From contig QYRS01000001.1 of the NCBI GenBank assembly GCA_006503535.1, positions 1,798,001 to 1,862,000 of the forward strand: 64,000 nt of DNA, read 5' to 3'. Every line of letters begins with the position of its first letter. Position 1 is the first letter of the stretch. This DNA is from Arthrinium phaeospermum. Taxonomy: Eukaryota; Ascomycota; Sordariomycetes; Amphisphaeriales; Apiosporaceae. Position numbers and translations under genes: made by a program. The notes under the pieces were generated by a model. That model saw only the letters and a list, made by a program, of their open reading frames with translations, ran no database searches and was not told the origin of the DNA. Positions 46,919 to 57,843 of this stretch are shown here, in pieces.

Positions 46919-48428
46919 TGAAACGGGTTAGGTGGTGATCGCGATCTAAGAGCTGCCCCTAAGTTTAGAGCCTCATGAGAAAGGAAATAGGGGTAGCTCG
47001 TACCTTATCTCGACCTTTCCATACGAACAAGCATGCTTAAGTCATGTGCAATCTTACCTCATTCCATATGATAAGTAGCTTTCTGGCTAGCGATGTTCTA
47101 CGGTTCGCTATGTCACTGATCAGAAAGTTTCAAATGCGCTTGGATATCCAATGATCTTTATGTTTTCGATAACCATGTTATCTTACTTACCGTTGTGGAA
47201 ATCAACAAGATGTGTCGCCGTCCGGGTACTGGATGCCCCGTAAACCTAAACAATTAACTCTCTTAAGCTATGGTCATCTGGGCAGATATAAATGCAGCAC
47301 TGTTGGGCGCATTCTGTACCTTTTTCCTTTCTTTCTTTCCTCAACAACTCGAGATGTCTTAGGGAAAAGGTAAGAGGTTGTACCTGCAACACAACCGTCC
47401 CCGTGCAAGTTGCAAAGGAGGGTACTTGGGGGAATGAAGACATCAAAAGTTGAAAATTGTATCTGTTCTTTTCGTCATGATGTCTGTGATGAACCCTACG
47501 GGGAAGCTGAGACCTCTCAAACAATCTCTCAATATGTGCAGTACTCTCCTGTCAGTAGAGCGGAGATGCTGTGTCTTGGTATATCCAAGTGGGTAACCAG
47601 TTCAGAGTATCTTAAGTAGTTGCATTGACTGAGGAAAATGCTTCGGTAGCCCTATCTATACAGTTATTAAAACTATATATGTTTCCCTAGGCTTGATTAT
47701 GAGAATTTGACTTTAGAAGATGGTCACTGTAAAGAGCTTTTGGTGGACATATGGAAATGCATCTTTGCCCACTATACACACCCTGGCTGTGCTCAACCGA
47801 CATCATGATGGATCAGACTATGGATGATCAGTGCTGATAATTTTCTGGTTCGCGAATAGGGGAAGCTGTGCCTGGACGCATTTAATTCAATGCTTGATTG
47901 GCAAGGCGGGCAAGCTGGCAGGTTCAGAGTGGGATGTAAGACAGGCAACAGTGACAGGTGCACTACAGCACCTAACTAAATTACGTAAACTACATGTGTT
48001 ACCAGGGGTTTAAACCCAACTTTATCGGGAGCGCATGCCATATCCAGTTTATCAATTGCACTCAATTCCAAAGGTCAATCGAATCTTCAAATAATCCATT
48101 GGAATATGGTGTTCTAATCTCTGACATGCGCATTGCCGCCCGCGACGTCGCAAGCTCACGGAATGAACCGAACTGCCTAAGTCGGTTGGTTTAGAAGGAC
48201 CGCCTCAGCGATGGCGGCGATTGCTGGCTGCCGATAAGGCCTTATCTCGCTCGAGCTGACCCGAGGTCATAGCTGTGTCGATAGTAACAGTGAACCACGT
48301 GGTGAACCAAACAAGTCATTCATTCCCTCCCTAGCATTACTCGAACCTCTCCTTTTCTGTATTTAGCTGCTCTGCCATTCTGTGAATTAATTGATCGCCG
48401 AATACCTGCGATCCTCCCGGTATCTACC
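46919..48428. other. intergenic region
   Basis: 1.5 kb, relatively AT-rich, between two rightward genes. Short ORFs only; no RNA gene recognised. Confidence 0.5.
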
Positions 48429-50132
48429 ATGACGCGACACACTCCCGACTTCTTGCGACAGCGAAGCTCCAACATGTCGCTTCGCATGGCGGCCGCCGAG
48501 AACGCAGCAAGCATGTCGCAATCCACCAGCAGCGCGGCAGACCGCGAAACCCGCCGAGAAGTGCCTGCGCCCAAGACCGTCAAGGCAGCAGACATCAAGC
48601 CCGAGAACTATACCACACCTTTCTGCGAGTTCTTGCAAGAGAACCCAACCATATTCCACACAGTCGATCACTTCAAGAGCCAGTTGGCCAAGCGTGGGTA
48701 CAAGGAGGTTAGCAGCTTACCCTCCCCAATACGATATGATGTGTCGCGCTCGGCTGATACGTAGTATTATAGCTTCCGGCAAGAGACGACTGGACAAGCA
48801 AGGTAGAAGCTGGCGGCAAGTACTACACTACGCGCAACGGAAGTTCCTTGATCGCCTTCACTGTCGGAAAGGCATACAAGCCCGGCAATGGAGTCGCCAT
48901 GATCGCCGGCCACATCGATGCCTTGACGGCCAAGCTTAAGCCCGTAAGCAACAAGCCCAACAAGGCGGGCTACCTCCAGCTGGGCGTTGCGCCCTACGCT
49001 GGTGGGCTGAACGAGACCTGGTGGGACCGCGACCTGAGCATTGGCGGCCGAGTCATCGTGCGCGATGAGTCGGGCAAGACGACAGCCAAGCTCGTGAAGC
49101 TCGGCTGGCCAAGTACGTTTTCCCTGTATTGTAGACCTGCCAGAATATGGATGCTGACCTGATGATGTAGTTGCCAAAATTCCTACCCTTGCTCCTCACT
49201 TTGGTGTGGGCATGATGGGCACAAACAACAAGGAGACTCAGGCGGTGCCGATTATCGGACTCGACAACTCAGACTTGTATCCCTCATCCAACTCTACTAC
49301 CCAGGAGTCCCTTGGCCCTGCGGGCTCTTTCGTTGCAACGCAGCCCCCTAAGCTGGTGAAGCTGATTGGTTCCGAGCTTGGTATCAAGGATTACTCCCAG
49401 ATTGTCAACTGGGAGCTGGAGCTGTTCGATTTCCAACCCGCCACAGTCGCTGGTATTGACAAGGAGTTCATCACTGCTGGTCGCATCGATGACAAGCTGT
49501 GCAGCTGGGCCGCTTTGGAGGGTCTCCTTGCTGCGGAGTCTGGCGAAGACGAGGGCATTATCAAGATGGTGGCCCTGTTTGACGACGAGGAGATCGGTTC
49601 CCTCCTCCGCCAGGGTGCCAAGGGCAACTTCCTGCCCCTGGTCATCGAGCGCGCGGTCGAGGCCCTCTGCGAGAAGACATCTACCTCGTATGGCCCTAGC
49701 GTCATCGGCCGCACCTACGCGCAGTCGTTCCTGGTGTCGGCCGACGTGACGCACGCCATCAACCCCAACTTCGTCGGCAAGTACCTCGACGACCACGCGC
49801 CGCGCCTCAACGTGGGCATCGTCATCTGCGCCGACTCCAACGGGCACATGACGACGGACGCGGTCTCGACGGCCATCCTGACACGGGTCTGCGAGCTGTC
49901 GGCCTGCACGCCGCAGGTATTCATGATCCGCAACGACTCGCGCTCCGGCGGCACCGTGGGCCCCACGCTCAGCAGCGTCATGGGCGTCAAGGCCGCGGAC
50001 GCCGGCATGCCGCAGCTGTCGATGCACTCGGTCCGCGCGACGACGGGCAGCTTGGACCCCGGCCTGGGCGTCAAGTTCTTCAAGGGCTTCTTGGACCACT
50101 TTGAGAAGGTCGATGGCGAGTGGTCTCATTAA
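48429..50132 (+). CDS. ape1: vacuolar aminopeptidase I (M18 metallopeptidase, Ape1/Lap4 type)
   Basis: Removes N-terminal residues from peptides in the vacuole; the yeast enzyme is delivered by the Cvt/autophagy route as dodecamers. Exons 48429-48707, 48773-49112 and 49171-50132 give 526 residues. The first ~50 residues (MTRHTPDFLRQRSSNMSLRM..) are a basic, Ser/Ala-rich extension in the place of the Ape1 propeptide. M18 blocks: FCEFLQENPTIFHTVDHFK, the first metal ligand in AMIAGHIDALTAKLKP, GRIDDKLCSWAALEGL with the bridging Asp, FDDEEIGSLLRQGA with the catalytic and ligand Glu, CADSNGHMTTDA with a metal Asp, and the final His in QLSMHSVRATTG. All look intact. The peptidase may alternatively be the cytosolic aspartyl aminopeptidase, but the extension and sequence fit Ape1 better. 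Confidence 0.93.
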
Positions 50133-50922
50133 GCCGATCTGGGAAATTACAGACGTATCACTACGATATGACCCATGTGGGTCTATTGGCCTTGTTATAG
50201 GCTCGAGATAGAATAATTACACAAATCGAACATTGTCAAATCCTCGATGGTAGACACTTGCCCTTGTACTGGTTGAAATGTACACAGGGTACCATAAATA
50301 TTCAAGCTATGGAGGGGAGCATTGCAACTACAGCTTCCAGCAAGGTCGAAGCAGCAGTATTCGTGATGACCTAAAGCAATCTTGAGAGTACACAACCTTG
50401 ACCACAGTGATATTGCATTCTTACATTCCGAACATCAGTTGCCGGCATCGTGTATCTCTTTTCCAGCGGACTCTCGTAATCTCTACTTGTGTATGGTTGA
50501 GTGCTGCACATGGGTGCTTTACCTGCCCGTATCTGGAAGCGCAAACCAGCACTGAGCCCAGCCCAGACTGTCCAGTGGAGACAAACGTCAAGCCATGTAT
50601 CCTTGTACCCCGCCTAAGCCCGCCAGCTCGAGCTCGGGCCATGAAGTGATTAGGTCAGCCAGGTTGCTAGCACTCGCGCGTCCCTCTGACGCCTGATGAC
50701 AACGCAGCGCACCTCCGAAAGGGAAGGAAGCTGAGGGTCTGAGGTCGGAAGAGAGAGCCCTAGCCTTGCCTCGTCCGCATCCATCAAACAACATCAACAT
50801 CCACATCACCACCACCAGACATCACCTGGTTTGCGCCAACATCAAGCGCATTTATTTGTCTATTGCTCCAATCCGCCACAGAAGTACAGTACATTTCTTG
50901 ATTGGGACATCGCAAATACAAG
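50133..50922. other. intergenic region upstream of rpt2
   Basis: About 790 bases. The last ~150 (50770-50922) are rich in CA and pyrimidines, as is usual for leaders of highly expressed fungal genes. No proteasome-type promoter element was recognised with confidence. Confidence 0.45.
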
Positions 50923-52490
50923 ATGGTAAGCTCCGAGCCCGGTACCTGCCAGTCGCTTTCGTCATTCATCCACTGACACTCTCATCACAGGGTCAAAACC
51001 AGTCGGGCATGGGAGGCGGTGGCCCCGATGGGAACCAAGACAAGGACAAGAAGGTACGTTTTCTACACATTTCCACTGCGCTATCCACGATACCGTTCTG
51101 GTCCGCCGTTCACCAGATTCGTGGTATCCTCTCGTGACATTTGCTGATACACCCTTGCTACCAACAGAAGGATAAGCCCAAGTACGAGCCTCCGCCACGA
51201 CCCACCACCCGCGTCGGCCGCAAGAAGAGAAAGCAAGCTGGTGCCTCGGCATCTGCGAAACTGCCTGCCATCTACCCGACGAGTCGATGCAAGTTGCGCT
51301 TACTACGCATGCAACGTATCCACGATCACCTACTGCTCGAAGAGGAATATGTCGAGAACCAGGAGCGTCTACGCAAGGCAAAGGCCGCCAAGGACAACTC
51401 GGGCCCTCCTGTCTCTGATCTCGATGCTGGCACCGACCGCAACGCCGATGAGCGTGGCCGCGTAGACGACATGCGTGGCAGCCCCATGGGCGTCGGCACC
51501 CTGGAGGAGATGATTGACGATGACCACGCTATCGTTTCTAGCACCACCGGTCCCGAGTACTACGTCAGCATCATGAGCTTCGTCGACAAAGACCTGCTGG
51601 AGCCTGGTGCTTCCGTGCTGTTGCATCACAAGAGCGTCTCTATCGTCGGCGTTCTTACTGATGACACAGACCCGGCCGTCAACGTCATGAAGCTCGACAA
51701 GGCGCCGACCGAGTCGTACGCTGATATTGGTGGTTTGGAGAACCAGATCCAGGAGGTTCGAGAGTCGGTGGAGCTGCCATTGATGCATCCCGAGCTGTAC
51801 GAGGAGATGGGTATCAAGCCTCCCAAGGGTGTCATCCTGTACGGTGCTCCCGGTACCGGAAAGACGCTGCTGGCCAAGGCCGTTGCCAACCAGACATCTG
51901 CGACTTTCTTGCGTATCGTCGGTTCCGAGCTGATCCAGAAGTATCTTGGTGATGGTCCGAGACTTGTGCGACAGCTCTTCCAGGTCGCTGGTGAGAACGC
52001 GCCCTCTATTGTCTTCATCGATGAGATCGACGCCATCGGTACAAAACGTTACGACTCGACATCAGGTGGTGAGCGTGAGGTACAACGAACGATGTTGGAA
52101 CTGCTGAACCAGTTGGATGGTTTCGATGACCGTGGTGACGTCAAGGTTATCATGGCCACCAACAAGATCGACACTCTTGACCCGGCCCTGATCCGACCTG
52201 GACGTATCGATCGTAAGATTCTCTTTGAGAACCCCGACCAGAACACGAAGCGCAAGATCTTCACCCTCCACACGTCGAAGATGAGCTTGAACGACGATGT
52301 GGACCTGGACGAGTTCATCTCCCAGAAGGATGACTTGTCTGGTGCCGATATCAAGGCGATCTGCTCGGAAGCCGGTCTCTTGGCGCTGAGAGAGCGACGC
52401 ATGCGGGTGCAGATGGCGGATTTCAGAGCTGCCCGCGAGCGTGTGCTGCGGACCAAGCAGGAGGGAGAGCCCGAAGGCCTGTACTTGTAA
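50923..52490 (+). CDS. rpt2: 26S proteasome regulatory ATPase Rpt2 (subunit 4)
   Basis: One of six AAA ATPases of the 19S base; it unfolds substrates and opens the 20S gate. Exon 1 holds only the ATG (50923-50925); exon 2 is 50991-51053 and exon 3 is 51168-52490; 462 residues. The N-terminus MGQNQSG keeps the N-myristoylation Gly known for Rpt2. A coiled coil covers [23 protein letters not shown]. The OB region has [16 protein letters not shown] and [20 protein letters not shown] domain: Walker A GAPGTGKT, Walker [12 protein letters not shown], the pore-loop [13 protein letters not shown] region, sensor/arginine-finger [12 protein letters not shown], and [13 protein letters not shown]. The C-terminus is LYL, the HbYX-type motif that docks into the alpha ring. 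Complete. Confidence 0.98.
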
Positions 52491-53425
52491 TCGGCTTCCC
52501 ACCTGCCCACTCGCCTTATGTACCATAGCCTCAAGAGTTGGCGATCAAGTAGCTGTTGTTGTTCCAGGAGTTGGTGAATAGAACAGTGGTTTCTGATGTC
52601 ACCATGCACATTTTCTGCTTGACTTGCTAAATAGTGACTGTGCGGGTATGTACGCCAGCGGGATCTGGTGGGAGTGAAATGAGAATAGACTTGATTGGTA
52701 TCTACATATGTCTCAAAGCATTGATTGGGAGAACGATCTCGCCCCGGCTATCACGATCATGAGTCGGTAGACCTTAGCGCCATGATTGAATAGGAGTAGC
52801 AGAACACTCGTAGGTAGCAGACCACTTAGCTCTTAAACGTGCTACTAGCCTCAATAGTTTGAGCTGTTGCTGTTGCTGTTGCTAGGTTTTATCTCGTGGC
52901 AACAACGTCAACGCCCATTTTGATATATTCTGAGTGCATCATGTAAAAGAAAGATCCAAGTTAATTGCTGAAGAACTGGCTATATCGGATGCACTAACAT
53001 TGGTATACTAACGTTGGCGAAGACGTTAGTATTTGTGATCTGACAGTCTCACAGTGAGCCAATGCAGGGGTTTCGGTGTACCTACCGTACATGCAACGAT
53101 GACGCTGGGGCAGAGTGCGGGGACCTGGGCCGGACCCCTGTCTTGATTGGTAGCTCCTGGGAATCGGCCAGCTAAGCTCTTGCGAAGTTGGAGTTAGCTG
53201 TTCGCTATTGCTTGCTTGCCATTTGGTGTTCCCTCCATCATCAACAAGGACCTGCGATCCCGCATGCCTTTTTACGACGGGATCAATTGGCTGGTGTCCA
53301 TATAGGCGAAACACAGTCCTGAATTGCATGAGGACTCCCGTTCCCCTTAGCTCAAGAAAGCAAACAACTCAATTGACTGCATCCCCCACGTTGGGGTCCA
53401 AGTCCAACCGTCCATCCCACCCAGA
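52491..53425. other. intergenic region with a short GTTGCT repeat
   Basis: About 935 bases between two rightward genes. Near 52862-52883 the unit CTGTTG/GTTGCT repeats about three and a half times. A TATA-like string was not identified with confidence for the next gene. Confidence 0.45.
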
Positions 53426-56398
53426 ATGAAGAGCTCCGGTCCGCTGTCCACGAGCTGGACGGCCTACCTCTGCCTCCTCTCCGTTTTCTGCTCCCTCTTT
53501 ACGCCGGTCGTTTTGGTGAAAGAGCACGATTTCAAAAAATGCTCCCAGTCCGGCTTCTGCAAGCGTAACCGCGCCTACGCCGACCATGTCATTGCCCAAT
53601 CTGCATGGCAAGCCCCCTACAAGATTGCTTCGGCTGAAGGCTCCGCCTCTTCCCTGAAAGACGGCCTGTTCGAAGCCACCATCCTCAAGACCATCGACGA
53701 GCAGGGCTCCACCGTGAACCTGCCCCTCACTGTCTCGTTCCTCAAGTCGGGCACCGCCCGCGTCACCGTCGACGAGGAGAAGCGCAAGACCCAGAGCGTC
53801 GACCTCCGACACGACAGCAAGGCCCGCAAGGAGCGGTACAATGAGGCCGACAAGTGGGCTATTGTCGGCGGCCTCACGCTGGACCCCGAGGCCAAGATCA
53901 CGCACGAGGACAAGACGGGCGTCACCATCAAGTACGGTCCCGACGCTGCCTTCGAGGCCGTTATCAAGTTCGAGCCCTTTTCCATCGACTTTAGGCGCGA
54001 TGGCACCACGCAGATCAAGTTCAACGACCGCGGTCTGATGAACATGGAACACTGGAGGCCCAAGGTCGACAAGCCCGCGCCCGAGAAGAAAGAGGAAACT
54101 GAGAACACGGAAGGCCAGGAGGGCGAAGAGAAGAAGGAAGAGGAAGAGCAAAAGAAAGAAGTTCCAGCTCACTTGGACGAAAGCACATGGTGGGAGGAGA
54201 GCTTTGGTGGCAATACAGACACCAAGCCTCGCGGCCCCGAAAGTGTTGCTCTTGACATTACCTTCCCCGGATACGAGCACGTCTATGGTATTCCTGAACA
54301 CGCCGGTCCCCTGTCGCTCAAGGAGACCCGGGGTGGAGAGGGCAACTATGAGGAGCCTTACCGCTTGTACAACGCCGACGTGTTCGAGTACGTCCTGGAC
54401 AGCCCCATGACGCTGTACGGAGCGATCCCGTTGATGCAGGCTCAGCGGAAGGACTCCACAGTTGGTGTCTTTTGGTTGAACGGTGCCGAGACCTGGGTTG
54501 ATATCACCAAGTCCAAGCCATCCAAGAACCCTCTGAACAAATTCGGTGGTGGCTCCAAGGCTGACACCAACACTCACTGGATCTCCGAGTCCGGCATCAT
54601 GGACATCTTCGTCTTCCTCGGCCCCACTCCCAAGGACATCACCAAGAACTATGGCGAGCTGACTGGTACCACTGCCATGCCGGCCGAGTTCGCGCTTGGC
54701 TACCATCAGTGCCGCTGGAACTATGTCTCGGACGACGACGTCAAGGAGGTCGATCGCAAGATGGACAAGTTCAACATCCCCTATGATGTCATCTGGCTCG
54801 ACATTGAGTACACCCACGAGAAGAAGTATTTCACTTGGGACCCCGACATGTTCAAGGACCCGATTTCCATGGGCCAGCAATTGGATGACCACGGCCGTAA
54901 GCTGGTGACCATCATTGACCCCCACATCAAGAACGTCGACAACTACCCGGTCATCTCCGAGATGAAGTCCAAGGGCTTGGCTGTCAAGAACAAGGACGCA
55001 AACGACTTCGACGGATGGTGCTGGCCCGGTTCATCCATGTGGATCGATGCGTTCAACCCCGCCGCCATCAAGTGGTGGACCTCGCTTTTCAAGTATGACT
55101 CCTTCAAGGGGACCATGGAGAACACCTACATCTGGAACGACATGAACGAGCCCTCGGTTTTCAACGGCCCTGAGGTCACGATGCCCAAGGACAACCTGCA
55201 CCACGACAACTGGGAGCATCGTGATGTTCACAACATCAACGGTATGACCTTCCACAATGCCACTTGGGAGGCGCTGGTGACCCGCAAGAAGGGTGAGATG
55301 CGACGACCGTTCGTCCTGACCCGTTCCTTCTTTGCTGGTTCTCAGCGACTGGGTGCCATGTGGACAGGAGACAACCAGGCCAACTGGGACCATCTTGGTG
55401 CGGCCGTACCCATGATCCTCGCCCAGGGTATTTCTGGCTTCCCCTTCTCTGGTGCTGATGTCGGTGGTTTCTTCGGCAACCCTGAGATCGAGCTGCAGAC
55501 CAGATGGTACCAGGCCGGTGCCTTCTATCCTTTCTTCCGTGGCCACGCTCACATTGACGCCCGCCGCCGTGAGCCTTACATGGCTGAAGAGCCTTACCGC
55601 TCCATCATCACGGCGGCCCTGCGTCTCCGCTACAGCCTTATGCCCTCTTGGTACACGGCCTTCTTCCACGCCAACCAGGACGGCAGCCCCATCATCCGTC
55701 CTATGTACTGGACCCACCCCAGCGAGGAGGCTGGCTTCGATGTCGATGACCAGTTCTTTGTTGGCACTACTGGTCTGCTCGTCAAGCCCGTTGTCGAGAA
55801 GGACAAGGTTGATGCCGAAGTCTACATCCCCGATGACGAGCACTACTACGACTACTTCACCTACAACAAGGTCGCGACCCACAAGGGCAAGTCCGTGTCC
55901 GTGTCGGCGCCGCTCGAGACCATCCCCGTCCTCATGCGCGGCGGCCACATCTTCCCCCGCCGCGACATCCCCCGCCGCTCCACCCAGCTGATGAAGTTTG
56001 ACGATTACACCCTGGTCGTGGTGGTCGGCAAGGACGGCTCCGCCAAGGGCGAGCTGTACGTCGACGACGGCGACAGCTTCGAGCACGAGAAGGGGCAGTT
56101 CATCCACCGGGCTTTCGAGTACAAGCAGCTGCTGCTCACCTCGGCGGCGGCCTCCAAGTCGGAAGAGAAGGAGGGCGCCTGGATGAAGCAGTTCCGCGAC
56201 GTCAGCTTCGACAAGATCGTGCTGGTCGGCGCGCCGTCGTCGTGGGAGGGCAAGACGGAGGTGCCCGTCACGTCCGAGGGCAAGACGCACAGCGTCAAGC
56301 TCGACTTTTACAAGGCCGAGGGCGGGCGGGCGGCGTTTGCGGTGCTGGGCCGCCTGGGCGTCCGGGTGGGGGCGGATTGGGAGGTGGACTTTGCTTAG
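53426..56398 (+). CDS. gls2: glucosidase II alpha subunit (GH31)
   Basis: ER enzyme that trims the two inner glucoses from N-glycans and so controls the calnexin folding cycle. Works with a beta subunit not found in this window. Single exon, 990 residues. Residues 1-~31 form a signal peptide (WTAYLCLLSVFCSLFTPVVLV). The N-terminal beta domain begins HDFKKCSQSGFCKRNR, typical for the family. An acidic, Glu/Lys-rich insert lies at ~residues 215-250 (PEKKEETENTEGQEGEEKKE). The GH31 barrel has PYDVIWLDIEYTHEKKYFTWD, the nucleophile Asp in WNDMNEPSVF, the acid/base Asp in GAMWTGDNQANWDHLG, and GADVGGFFGNP. There is no ER-retention signal at the C-terminus, as expected since retention comes through the beta subunit. 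Complete and intron-free. Confidence 0.97.
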   Translation: MKSSGPLSTSWTAYLCLLSVFCSLFTPVVLVKEHDFKKCSQSGFCKRNRAYADHVIAQSAWQAPYKIASAEGSASSLKDGLFEATILKTIDEQGSTVNLPLTVSFLKSGTARVTVDEEKRKTQSVDLRHDSKARKERYNEADKWAIVGGLTLDPEAKITHEDKTGVTIKYGPDAAFEAVIKFEPFSIDFRRDGTTQIKFNDRGLMNMEHWRPKVDKPAPEKKEETENTEGQEGEEKKEEEEQKKEVPAHLDESTWWEESFGGNTDTKPRGPESVALDITFPGYEHVYGIPEHAGPLSLKETRGGEGNYEEPYRLYNADVFEYVLDSPMTLYGAIPLMQAQRKDSTVGVFWLNGAETWVDITKSKPSKNPLNKFGGGSKADTNTHWISESGIMDIFVFLGPTPKDITKNYGELTGTTAMPAEFALGYHQCRWNYVSDDDVKEVDRKMDKFNIPYDVIWLDIEYTHEKKYFTWDPDMFKDPISMGQQLDDHGRKLVTIIDPHIKNVDNYPVISEMKSKGLAVKNKDANDFDGWCWPGSSMWIDAFNPAAIKWWTSLFKYDSFKGTMENTYIWNDMNEPSVFNGPEVTMPKDNLHHDNWEHRDVHNINGMTFHNATWEALVTRKKGEMRRPFVLTRSFFAGSQRLGAMWTGDNQANWDHLGAAVPMILAQGISGFPFSGADVGGFFGNPEIELQTRWYQAGAFYPFFRGHAHIDARRREPYMAEEPYRSIITAALRLRYSLMPSWYTAFFHANQDGSPIIRPMYWTHPSEEAGFDVDDQFFVGTTGLLVKPVVEKDKVDAEVYIPDDEHYYDYFTYNKVATHKGKSVSVSAPLETIPVLMRGGHIFPRRDIPRRSTQLMKFDDYTLVVVVGKDGSAKGELYVDDGDSFEHEKGQFIHRAFEYKQLLLTSAAASKSEEKEGAWMKQFRDVSFDKIVLVGAPSSWEGKTEVPVTSEGKTHSVKLDFYKAEGGRAAFAVLGRLGVRVGADWEVDFA

Positions 56399-57560
56399 AG
56401 GGTTTTGCTTACATACTTGCTGGCAGATAGGTCAGTAAGTTGCGAGGAGAGCAGAGCAAAGTCGCGATAGAAGAGTGAGGAGATGCGATACAATAAAAGG
56501 GGAAAGAAGGTGAGGATCTCGTATACAGCATATTCGGGAGATATGAATATAGATGAATAAACGTTGCTGAGAAAGAAACATCGGTCTGGAACGTCGATCT
56601 TGTCTCGTTCGATACGATGGGATGGGATGTGACAAGGTTGTCGTCATGGTGATTGATGAGGCCATTAGACATATCAAGTACTTGGCTATTTTCAGGTTCA
56701 ATGCTTGCCCGTGCTTCCTCTAATATGATCCCATCGTCGCTGTCAAACGCTGGCAGGTGGTCTGGCTGCAATGCCCATTCTCGGACGAGGCTGGAAGAAA
56801 ACAGATTCCTTGATAATATTTCGATCATATCGTAACTTGACTGTCTCAACGTACTGCACCACAAGTATTTTCGAATACAGTATGCCCTTCTCGTATGACA
56901 TTTGTTCGTAGGGGATTAGACACATCGCGCGGCATCAATGCATTGCGAAAGGAGAATGCGCTTGACACGTTATTAGGAAACGGATGGGCAGTAGTCGTGG
57001 AACTGTCACGGTGGACTGGACTCAACCTATGATTATCGAAACTTCCAGCTGTTTCATTATTTCCTCTCCTTTGCCAGTTTGAAACTCCCACTCGGTTGCC
57101 AAGGGTTCTTCCTCGTGGAACTTGGTGGTTTCTTATGTGCTATGCTTCCGCAAGAGTTTTCTGCTTAAACACCATAGGCCAAAAGGGCGGCCAAACACGG
57201 AAAGCCGTGTACATGCGACTACGTTCGGTGCAGGCGAGGAGTTCGTCGAGGCACCGGGGGCCAAGCCAGGAAACGTGGCGGAGCTGCTGGAAGAGTTCAG
57301 TAACGAACTGGTGACGAATGGAAACGGACTTTCAGCATGCCGGCTGCCCACATCGCGCGGCGTGGGCGGCCCGGAGCTTATGGACCTGAACGGCAGAGAA
57401 CCGGCCGAAGCCCCGGAGGATGCAGCCCGATTCCGCCCAAGCTTCAAGCTTTGGTTGGCTTTGGGGGCAGGTACTCAACTACATAAGCCCAATTGAGCAG
57501 CTTTCCCATCGCCAATAGGTGGCCGGGTGGTAAAACAGACGGTTCTGCACCGAGCTGGAC

Positions 57561-57641
57561 GTCTTTGATACACTTCATTGACCAATCCTTCTCGGGTTCG
57601 AGCCGCGGTCGTGGCTGAGGTCTTTGATACACTTCGTTGAC
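57561..57641. repeat. 22-bp direct repeat, two copies 59 bp apart
   Basis: Copies at 57561-57582 and 57620-57641 share GTCTTTGATACACTTC followed by A or G and TTGAC, i.e. one mismatch in 22. The DNA between contains GGGTTCGAGCC, which looks like a Pol III B box, but no tRNA fold closes around it. Confidence 0.6.
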
Positions 57642-57778
57642 TTATCACCATTGTAAAATCCGCACCGTGGGGGCGTCCTCGGACTCAAACTCCGTACCGG
57701 ATTTCCCCTCACACCATCGCATGCGTCAATAACTTACAGGCGTTGCAGATCCTCGACAAGCTCACCACCTATTCAGGC

Positions 57779-57843
57779 TTCTTTTTTCTCTTTTGCCTCT
57801 TTTCCTTTTTTTCTCTTTTTTTTTTCTTTTTCTTTTTCCTTTC
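57779..57843. repeat. polypyrimidine (T/C) tract
   Basis: About 65 bases with almost only T and C on the plus strand, including runs of up to ten T. The apparent Phe/Leu-rich ORF over it is a by-product of composition. Confidence 0.85.

Noticed and set aside
53369..54925. 518-codon frame opposite glucosidase II alpha, with another at 55031-56290
   Set aside because: Leu/Val/Gly-rich antisense shadows of a strongly codon-biased exon, without start context or family.
57590..57640. tRNA candidate around GGGTTCGAGCC
   Set aside because: No acceptor, D or anticodon stem can be drawn around the B-box-like string.
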